Shown here piece after piece: positions 48,451 to 54,613 of a DNA stretch of 64,000 bases; within the stretch, counting starts at the first letter, position 1; every line of letters begins with the position of its first letter. The DNA lies in NCBI RefSeq assembly GCF_000756655.1, contig NZ_ARXU01000005.1, positions 62,001 through 126,000 on the forward strand. Direction: 5' to 3'. The DNA comes from Alcanivorax jadensis T9 (GTDB lineage Bacteria > Pseudomonadota > Gammaproteobacteria > Pseudomonadales > Alcanivoracaceae). The notes under the pieces are model-generated. The model did no database searches, was not told where the DNA came from, and saw only the letters and a program-made list of their open reading frames with translations. Both the position numbers and the translations under genes were made by a program.

Positions 48451-49041
48451 ATGGCTGAGTCACTGGCAATTAATGGAATCGATGATTCTCCCCGCGGGCG
48501 TTTGCTCAGTGCGGCGGCTCACCTGTTTCGGGACAAGGGCTTTGATCGCACTACAGTCAGGGATATTGCGGCTTCCGTGGGCATCCAGAGCGGCTCCATC
48601 TTTCATCATTTCAAGAGTAAGGAGGATATCCTCTTTGCGGTAATGGAAGAGGTGATCCAGTTCAATACGGATCGTCTGCGCCGGGCTATTGCGGCTGAGA
48701 GCTCACCGAAAGGGCAGCTGCGGGCACTGATCCGTGCGGAGCTGCAGTCCATTGTCGGGGATACTGCTGAAGCCATGACCGTGCTGGTGACAGAGTGGCG
48801 CTGTCTCAGTGAGGACAAACAGCGCAAGGCGCTGGAGTTGCGCGCCATTTATGAGCAACTGTGGCTGGATGCACTCAATGCGCTGCATGCGCAGGGGGCG
48901 TTCCGGGATGATCCCTTTATCATTCGTCGCCTGCTCACCGGCATGACAGGCTGGGCGCCCAACTGGTTTGACCGGGACGGTTCCCTGACCCTGGATGACC
49001 TGGCGGACATTATTCTGGCCCGTGTGGTGGGGGAAGCATGA
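48451..49041 (+). CDS. atuR: TetR-family regulator AtuR
   Basis: A 196-residue TetR repressor. The N-terminal helix-turn-helix is LFRDKGFDRTTVRDIAASVGIQSGSIFHHFKSKEDIL, typical of the family. The C-terminal ligand domain is helical. It is divergent from atuA, as atuR is in Pseudomonas, and should repress the atu operon until a pathway CoA intermediate is bound (known in general for AtuR; ligand not shown here). The start is ATG 48451, with AGAGGA upstream. Its last codon overlaps the next small gene, ATGA at 49038. Confidence 0.9.
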   Translation: MAESLAINGIDDSPRGRLLSAAAHLFRDKGFDRTTVRDIAASVGIQSGSIFHHFKSKEDILFAVMEEVIQFNTDRLRRAIAAESSPKGQLRALIRAELQSIVGDTAEAMTVLVTEWRCLSEDKQRKALELRAIYEQLWLDALNALHAQGAFRDDPFIIRRLLTGMTGWAPNWFDRDGSLTLDDLADIILARVVGEA

Positions 49042-49232
49042 TCGGTAATGCCATCAGCTGGGGGCAGAGTGGGTACTCCATTATCGAGGAAGGCGAGCTG
49101 AACCGGCAGACCTGGGCGCTGGATGTGCATCACTACCTGATTGCCAAACCGAGCGGGCAGCCGGTGCCGGGGCGATTCACTCTGGAGCAGGCAAAGGCGA
49201 AGATTGAGGCGCTGGAGTCGGAAGAGAGCTGA
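49038..49232 (+). CDS. Small protein coupled to atuR
   Basis: A 64-residue protein whose ATG overlaps the atuR stop (ATGA). It has a compact, tidy composition: GQSGYSIIEEGELNRQTWALDVHHYLIAK, then an acidic helix ending ALESEES. No signal peptide or membrane helix. I do not recognise a family. The overlap implies translational coupling and a link to the regulator, but no function can be read. Confidence 0.65.
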   Translation: MIGNAISWGQSGYSIIEEGELNRQTWALDVHHYLIAKPSGQPVPGRFTLEQAKAKIEALESEES

Positions 49233-49254
49233 AGCGGTAAGCTACGTAGCCGCT

Positions 49255-49423
49255 TGTAGGAGCCCATGCTTGCCCCCACGGGGGATCTGCACATGCGAAC
49301 CTCGCGCTAGCGAGGAAATCGCCCGGAGGGCGATCAGGCCTGTCTGGCTTCGACAGCTTCTTCTTTGAGATCGGGAGCAACGGCACCGCCGGCTCGGTTC
49401 GCCATGCAAGCATGGGCTCCTAC
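49255..49423. repeat. REP-like inverted repeat before the tRNA genes
   Basis: Left arm 49255-49300 (TTGTAGGAGCCCATGCTTGC...CATGCGAACC, interrupted by CCCCACGGGGG), right arm 49396-49423 (GGTTCGCCATGCAAGCATGG...CTCCTAC). Between them lie further short palindromes (CTCGCGCTAGCGAG; CGCCCGGAGGGCG). This 317-base gap otherwise holds only the tRNA promoter. Confidence 0.8.
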
Positions 49424-49497
49424 AGTGGCCATTCTGTGCAACTTTTGCCCGTTCCGCCCATTTTCTAGGCAAACGGACTTTTTTCTGCAAAAAGCCG

Positions 49498-49525
49498 TTG
49501 ACACCCCCGGCCCAATCCCTAAAAT
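49498..49525 (+). promoter_or_regulatory. Sigma-70 promoter of the tRNA-Val/tRNA-Asp operon
   Basis: A perfect TTGACA (49498-49503) and TAAAAT (49520-49525) separated by 16 bases, followed by a GC-rich discriminator (GGCGCCC), as in growth-rate controlled tRNA promoters. Confidence 0.88.
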
Positions 49526-49549
49526 GGCGCCCACTTCGCAGCGCGATGC

Positions 49550-49625
49550 GGGTGGTTAGCTCAGCTGGGAGAGCATCTGCCTTACAAGCAGAGGGTCGGC
49601 GGTTCGATCCCGTCACCACCCACCA
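49550..49625 (+). tRNA. tRNA-Val (TAC)
   Basis: A 76-base cloverleaf with encoded CCA. The acceptor stem is GGGTGGT with ACCACCC, the anticodon arm is TCTGCCTTACAAGCAGA with anticodon TAC, and the T-arm is CGGCGGTTCGATCCCGTCA. First of a two-tRNA transcription unit. Confidence 0.97.
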
Positions 49626-49659
49626 TATTTTGAAAGTAAAGAGTTCCGAAAGGAAAAGT

Positions 49660-49736
49660 GGAGCGGTAGTTCAGTTGGTTAGAATACCGGCCTGTCACGC
49701 CGGGGGTCGCGGGTTCGAGTCCCGTCCGCTCCGCCA
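49660..49736 (+). tRNA. tRNA-Asp (GTC)
   Basis: A 77-base cloverleaf with encoded CCA. The acceptor stem is GGAGCGG with CCGCTCC, the anticodon arm CCGGCCTGTCACGCCGG has anticodon GTC. It is 34 bases after tRNA-Val in the same unit. Confidence 0.97.
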
Positions 49737-49748
49737 CTATTCAGCATT

Positions 49749-49778
49749 AAAGGCTCCCATTTACGGGGGCCTTTTTTG
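49749..49778 (+). terminator. Rho-independent terminator of the tRNA operon
   Basis: AAAGGCTCCC pairs with GGGGGCCTTT (one mismatch) and is followed by T residues, 13 bases after the tRNA-Asp CCA end. Confidence 0.9.
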
Positions 49779-49968
49779 TTTCAAGGGGGCTGCCCACGCT
49801 CCATGCAGCGCGTCATGCCTCCGTTGCTCCTGGTTTTGCCTTGCTGTTTTTATTTGTTCGTGTTGTCTGCTGCGTGATGCGTGCAGCGTCTCCTGTAATG
49901 AACTTGTCACCTAAACCCTGTCTAATTTCAGGTTCACAACACTGAAAAAGATAAAGGAGGACAAGCAA

Positions 49969-50073
49969 ATGGAAGACTATCTGGAAGAGCGGCTGGAAGA
50001 GAAGCAGCTGATGGAATGCCTGGAAGAGTGGCAGGAAGAAGACAGCTGGGTAGACGATGGAGAGGAACTCTGA
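49969..50073 (+). CDS. Acidic 34-residue microprotein
   Basis: The start ATG 49969 is preceded by a near-perfect ribosome site (AAAGGAGGAC, 7 bases before). The reading frame gives 34 residues and ends with TGA at 50071. It is extremely acidic: about half the residues are Glu or Asp, with a repeated pattern LEER-LEEK and LEEWQEEDSW, then WVDDGEEL. It has one Cys and looks amphipathic and helical, without a membrane segment. A long 5' leader separates it from the tRNA terminator. It is too short for standard gene calling. I do not recognise a family. Confidence 0.6.
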   Translation: MEDYLEERLEEKQLMECLEEWQEEDSWVDDGEEL

Positions 50074-50380
50074 TTCCTCTCCGATTTTCCAGCCCCACTC
50101 CTATCCGTTAACCACCTCCCCCCCCTCTCCCCACACATATTATTCTGGCAACGTGATGTCGTTATTGGTCTTTGCTGGCTGCTTTGCGGCATAGTGATGA
50201 GCGGGTTTTCGTATGCTTTTTTTTTACTGCCATTCAGGTCACACTCTTTTATGAGGGGCTGACTATAATTGGCAGCACCCTGACTTTGCCGTCACTACTG
50301 GGTTTTCTGGATATTGCAGGGAGTGACGTTGTGGCGAGTCAGTGGCCAACTACAATAATTCTCAAGGGAAGGAAGGACAC
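50074..50380. other. Gap before the coiled-coil gene
   Basis: A 307-base gap. A C-rich tract is at 50110-50143. A perfect TATAAT at 50264-50269 could be a -10 box for the next gene, about 110 bases before its ATG; the -35 region (near 50241) is poor. Confidence 0.45.
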
Positions 50381-51757
50381 ATGCCTCTATCCTCCGTGAC
50401 GTCCGAAGCAATTCTGTTTTTTGATCATCGGGGCATTACCAAAAGCATGCTGTATGCGGATTTTGAGGCGATCCTGGATGGCATGGTGGGGGTCCCTGAG
50501 TTTGCTGATAAGGAAGTTCGTGGTGCCTACTGTTTGGTGAATGGTCAGTTACGGGTACGTTCACTGGTCCTTTTTACCATCGATTTTGATGAAGATGGCA
50601 TGGCCGACACCACCTGGAATGTGCCGCTGCGCCATCTTGCAGAGCATGCAGGGCAAGGGCCGGATATGGGGGCCGGACCGATCCGTCTGGCCTGCCGTAG
50701 CCAGTGTCCGGTGGCTTGGCACCAGGATCAGATGTGGGATCCGGGTATGAAGCCGGGAGCCAATGACTTTATCGCCATTCGAGACACCATTCGTGAGCGC
50801 GGTCCGAAATTGGGTCTGGAGATCGATGACGAGCTGGATTCGACTCCTGCCGCCGCGCCACCAGTCATTGGTGCCGAAACGAAGGCGCCCACCATCGCGC
50901 CGGACGATAGCGAGAGCAAGAAAGAGGCCGATGAAGAAAGGGTTCGGCTGGCTCGCATTATCAAGGAGCTGCGCTTGCGGGTGCAGACTCTGGAAAACTC
51001 CCAATCCGAAGAAGTGGGCAAACTACGCTACGCGGCTCAGCAAAAAGAGGAAATCCTTAATGCTCAGCTGGAAAAGGTTCTGGGACAGTTCAAGACGCTC
51101 AAATCCCAGAATGGAGCGTTGCGTGAACAGAATGATTCTCTGAAGGCTCAGGTGTTATCGCTAACCCAGAGCCTGGAGGAGCAGAGCCATCAAAGCCAGA
51201 CCCAGGGCAGCGAACTGGAAGTGCTCACCGAACAGTACAAGCTGGCACTTGAGCAGCGCATCGAGGAGGAGCGGGCGAAACTGTCCGAGCAGATCCATGC
51301 CAAGGAAATGGATGTGCTGACCCGCGATGATCTGATCAGCCAGCTCAAGGAGGAGCTGGGCGAGCTCAAACGAAATCGGGTGAAAGAAGCCAGCACTGGT
51401 GCCCAGAAGGTGCTGGAAAAACTGGAAAATCTCGGTCTCAGCTTTATCGCCTTCCACCCCGGTGCCGGGCATATTTCCATTTCCGCTGATCAGATCGGCA
51501 GTTACATGGAAAATCCAGTGGCTTTCGCTGCGCGTAAATGTCTGGTCACTGAAGATCACTATCGGGCCTGGTTGGCTCATTATGAAAACCCGGTGTGCCA
51601 GGTCTCGGTGGGCTCGGATCAACAGGCCTGTGGCAAGCGAGTGATCCGGGTGGAGGTGCCCAACCAGTTCAAGCCCGGCGTCTCCGACTGCAATGCCAAT
51701 CGTTGTCCGAACTGTCGCAACGACTCGGCGATCGATAACGTGCTGCGCTTTCGCTGA
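50381..51757 (+). CDS. Coiled-coil protein with C-terminal Cys-rich motif
   Basis: A 458-residue soluble protein of three parts. The N-terminal domain (about 150 residues; FFDHRGITKSMLYADFEAILDGMVGVPEF) is compact and includes RLACRSQCPVAWH. A long coiled coil covers residues about 180-350 (EERVRLARIIKELRLRVQTLEN...). The C-terminal domain ends with CNANRCPNCRN, and another Cys lies in QQACGKRVIR, so a metal site is possible. I do not recognise the family with certainty. ATG 50381 follows AAGGGAAGGAAGGACAC; an earlier in-frame GTG at 50342 lacks such a site. It precedes the cNMP/rhodanese gene by 110 bases in the same direction. Confidence 0.8.
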   Translation: MPLSSVTSEAILFFDHRGITKSMLYADFEAILDGMVGVPEFADKEVRGAYCLVNGQLRVRSLVLFTIDFDEDGMADTTWNVPLRHLAEHAGQGPDMGAGPIRLACRSQCPVAWHQDQMWDPGMKPGANDFIAIRDTIRERGPKLGLEIDDELDSTPAAAPPVIGAETKAPTIAPDDSESKKEADEERVRLARIIKELRLRVQTLENSQSEEVGKLRYAAQQKEEILNAQLEKVLGQFKTLKSQNGALREQNDSLKAQVLSLTQSLEEQSHQSQTQGSELEVLTEQYKLALEQRIEEERAKLSEQIHAKEMDVLTRDDLISQLKEELGELKRNRVKEASTGAQKVLEKLENLGLSFIAFHPGAGHISISADQIGSYMENPVAFAARKCLVTEDHYRAWLAHYENPVCQVSVGSDQQACGKRVIRVEVPNQFKPGVSDCNANRCPNCRNDSAIDNVLRFR

Positions 51758-51867
51758 TAAACAGATGTGACCCAGTGCCACTTCACTGAAAAATGGTAGG
51801 TTTTTTGCATTATCTACGCTGAAAGCATGATGTTGTTGACACAATAAGAGCACGGGGAGCGGCAGGT

Positions 51868-52941
51868 ATGGCACAGGAATCCATTGATAAAAGCCTTTTA
51901 CAGACCTTTGTGCCAGTGAATGCGCTGTCTGGGGACCAGCTGGACTGGCTTCTGGATCAGCAGGAAGTGTGCCGTTATTCGTCAGGAGATGCCCTTTTTT
52001 CGCTTGGCGACAAGGACAACACCACCATCTATCTGCTTAGCGGCAAGGTAGAGCTTACCGATGACGCAGGTAAAACCCGTACCGTCAGTGCCGGCGATAC
52101 CGCATCCTGGCATCCGCTGGAGCATGCCCAGCCCCGGCGGAGCACGGCTCGGGCTCTGACCGAGGTCAGTGTGGTTCGGTTTGACAGCTTCCGCCTGGAT
52201 ACCATTCTTTCCTGGGACCAGTCCGCCGGCTACGTGATTCTCGATATCAACGCCAACTCCGCTTACCAGAATGATCGCGAGTGGATGATTCGGCTGCTTA
52301 AATCCAAGCTGTTTCATCGGGTGCCGCCCAGTAATATCTTGGAAATCTTCCGGCGCCTGAAGGCTCATCGTCACAAGCAGGGGGATGTCATCATCCGTCA
52401 GGGCGAGGCGGCAGACTGTTGCTACATTCTCAAGGAAGGTGTCTGCGAGGTGGCCATCAGTATGGGCGATAATGCCCCAACCCCTGTGGCCATGCTGGAA
52501 GAGGGGCAGTGGTTTGGCGAAGAGGCGCTGCTTTCCGGCAAACCTCGTAACGCCACGGTGACCATGGCCACCGATGGGGTATTGATGAAGCTGGAACGCC
52601 AGGACTTTGATGCTCTGCTGCGCGAGCCGATCATCAACACCATGCCCGCTGGGGATGTACTGGGCGCGGCAGAAAAGGGCGCCTGGTGGCTGGATGTGCG
52701 CACCAGCGATGAATTCGACCAGGAGCACCTGGTGGGAGCCACCAATATGCCGCTGAACGTATTGCGGCTGAAATCCCGTCTTTTAGACCCCAGCAAGACC
52801 TATATTGCTTACTGTGACACCGGTCGACGTAGCGCCACAGCCGCTTTTCTGTTAAAAAACGCCGGCTTGGACGTAATCGTTCTGGATGGTGGCCTGAATG
52901 CCAATGCTGCTAACCTGAACGAGTACCTGACACAGGTCTGA
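51868..52941 (+). CDS. Protein with two cyclic-nucleotide-binding-like domains and a rhodanese domain
   Basis: 357 residues. The first cNMP-like domain covers residues about 10-130, the second about 145-265: GDVIIRQGEAADCCYILKEGVCEVAI and EGQWFGEEALLSGKPRNATVTM, with the phosphate-binding segment GEEALLSGKPRNATV close to the canonical GE-ALL-..R-A. In the first domain this signature is lost. The C-terminal rhodanese domain (WWLDVRTSDEFDQEHLVGATNMPL) has an intact active-site loop YCDTGRRSATAAF, so Cys may accept sulfur. The protein may couple a nucleotide or redox signal to a sulfur-transfer reaction (inference). It has a good GGAGCGGC upstream. Confidence 0.85.
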   Translation: MAQESIDKSLLQTFVPVNALSGDQLDWLLDQQEVCRYSSGDALFSLGDKDNTTIYLLSGKVELTDDAGKTRTVSAGDTASWHPLEHAQPRRSTARALTEVSVVRFDSFRLDTILSWDQSAGYVILDINANSAYQNDREWMIRLLKSKLFHRVPPSNILEIFRRLKAHRHKQGDVIIRQGEAADCCYILKEGVCEVAISMGDNAPTPVAMLEEGQWFGEEALLSGKPRNATVTMATDGVLMKLERQDFDALLREPIINTMPAGDVLGAAEKGAWWLDVRTSDEFDQEHLVGATNMPLNVLRLKSRLLDPSKTYIAYCDTGRRSATAAFLLKNAGLDVIVLDGGLNANAANLNEYLTQV

Positions 52942-53046
52942 ATCCGCGGCTGCCACGCTGCAATCACGGATTCTGGCCAGGGTGGTCGCTCACCGGATGG
53001 AGGGCGAGCCCTTCACCGGATGCAGCCCCGGCTGCCCAGGATTCGT

Positions 53047-53949
53047 GTGGCGCAAGAGACTTTTAGCAACAAATTCCGCAATATCGGCTTGATTGCCCGT
53101 TCCGAAAGTGAACAGGCGCTGTATTCACTGCGTCAGTTGATTCACTTCCTCAACGGGCGTGACTGTACCGTTATCCTCGACAAGAACATTGCCGGCAGTC
53201 TGCCGGAAATGGGCCTGCAGGCTGCCTCTGCCACGCAGATGGGGGAAGCCTGTGATCTGGTCATTGTCGTCGGTGGCGATGGCAGCCTGCTGGGCGCCGC
53301 CCGCACCCTGGCCCGTTTTGACGTGCCGGTGCTGGGCGTCAACCGTGGTCACCTGGGGTTTCTCACCGATATTCTTCCCTCCGAAATCGAAAGCCGGGTG
53401 GGGCAGGTGCTGGACGGTGAATACACCACCGAAAAGCGGTTTCTGCTGGATCTGGAAGTGCGCCGGGGCAAGACCGTGGTGGGCGAGGGCTGCGCCCTGA
53501 ATGATATCGTGCTGCTATCCGGTGACAGCGTGCACATGATCGACTTCGAGCTGGTGATCGATGGCCATTTTGTTTATGGCCAGCGTTCCGATGGCCTGAT
53601 CATCTCCACTCCCACCGGTTCCACGGCCTATGCGCTGTCCGGCGGCGGGCCCATCATGCATCCCAAGCTGGATGCCATGGTAATGGTACCGCTCAATCCG
53701 CATACCCTCACCAGCCGCCCGCTGGTGGTGGCCGGTGACAGCGAGATTAAGATCCATATCACCACCGAAAAGGTCCGGCCACTGGTCAGCTGCGACGGCA
53801 CCGCCGGGATTCGCCTGCAGGTGGATGATGTGATCGCCATTCGCAAGAAACCCCACCGTTTGCACTTGATTCACCCGCCAGGCCATGATTTCTACCAGGC
53901 CTGCCGTTCCAAGCTGGGTTGGAGTACTCGCCCCGGTGACAGCAATTAA
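53047..53949 (+). CDS. nadK: NAD kinase
   Basis: About 300 residues. The NAD kinase motifs are all visible: VIVVGGDGSLLGAARTLA (GGDGS), GVNRGHLGFLTDI, GCALNDIVLLSGDSVHMIDFELVIDG, RSDGLIISTPTGSTAYALSGGGPI and LVSCDGTAGIRL. It phosphorylates NAD to NADP with ATP or polyphosphate. The start is not certain: GTG 53047 has AGGA 5 bases upstream and gives a family-sized N-terminus; ATG 53020 lacks a clear ribosome site. It follows the cNMP/rhodanese gene by about 100 bases and may be expressed with it. Confidence 0.95.
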   Translation: MAQETFSNKFRNIGLIARSESEQALYSLRQLIHFLNGRDCTVILDKNIAGSLPEMGLQAASATQMGEACDLVIVVGGDGSLLGAARTLARFDVPVLGVNRGHLGFLTDILPSEIESRVGQVLDGEYTTEKRFLLDLEVRRGKTVVGEGCALNDIVLLSGDSVHMIDFELVIDGHFVYGQRSDGLIISTPTGSTAYALSGGGPIMHPKLDAMVMVPLNPHTLTSRPLVVAGDSEIKIHITTEKVRPLVSCDGTAGIRLQVDDVIAIRKKPHRLHLIHPPGHDFYQACRSKLGWSTRPGDSN

Positions 53950-54043
53950 AAAGCAGTTAATAGTGAGTAGTTAATAGCTACAGGCAAACAGCGGTTTCCC
54001 TGTATCCGTCCCAGGCTAGCTAGGCCGGAAACGGGCGTAAGCC

Positions 54044-54068
54044 CACCCCCGCCGAACTGGCGGGGGTG
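54044..54068 (+). other. Stem-loop just upstream of the yeaC-like gene
   Basis: A perfect 10-base stem CACCCCCGCC / GGCGGGGGTG with a 5-base loop ends 20 bases before ATG 54088. It has no T-run. It may be a leader structure or a transcription stop for the NAD kinase gene. Confidence 0.6.
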
Positions 54069-54087
54069 CCTCTAACGAGTGAATCTC

Positions 54088-54360
54088 ATGACCTATCAAA
54101 GCTTTGAAGACCTGATCTCTGCCATGACGCAGGAAGTCTGTGACAACATGCGCCGCGCTATTGAAACCGGCAAATGGGCGGATGGCCGGCCGCTGACCCG
54201 GGAGCAGCGTGAAACCTGTCTGCAGGCAGTGATTGCCTGGGAGGCAAAGAACCTGCCCGAGGAGCAACGCTCAGGCTATATGGAGCAGCAATGTAAGAGT
54301 GGGGAGGGCGAGCCAGAGGAGCAGCCGGTGACCCTGCGTGCGCCGGATCGACTTCAGTAG
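54088..54360 (+). CDS. YeaC family protein (DUF1315)
   Basis: A 90-residue protein. The first 60 residues match YeaC: FEDLISAMTQEVCDNMRRAIETGKWADGRPLTREQRETCLQAVIAWEAKNLPEEQR, with the family's GKWxDG and LTxEQxExCLQ motifs. The tail is Glu/Pro-rich. The role of this family is not known. ATG 54088 is preferred; GTG 54079 is in frame and gives three more residues. Confidence 0.88.
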   Translation: MTYQSFEDLISAMTQEVCDNMRRAIETGKWADGRPLTREQRETCLQAVIAWEAKNLPEEQRSGYMEQQCKSGEGEPEEQPVTLRAPDRLQ

Positions 54361-54613
54361 ACCTGTTCTCTCTCTCGGGCGGTGACTGGCGGGTCGTCGC
54401 CCGGATACCGCCTATCGGACCAACGTCAAGTTTTTCCTGTCAAAGACCGTTGGTGCTCTTCCAAACATACTGTATTCTTCCTAGGTGACAACTCTGCTGT
54501 GTAGGTTAGCCGGCCTAGATTCGGCGCACAGGGACGATGTCTTTCTGGCTGCGTTATGGGAGATTGCGGCGCAGACAGAAATAAAAAAGATAACAAACGG
54601 TTTGGGAGAACCC

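Noticed and set aside
49498-49914. 138-residue frame across the tRNA-Val and tRNA-Asp genes
   Set aside because: It reads through both tRNA genes and the terminator; the segments SSAGRASALQAEGRRFDPV and LVRIPACHAGGRGFESRPL are tRNA translations.
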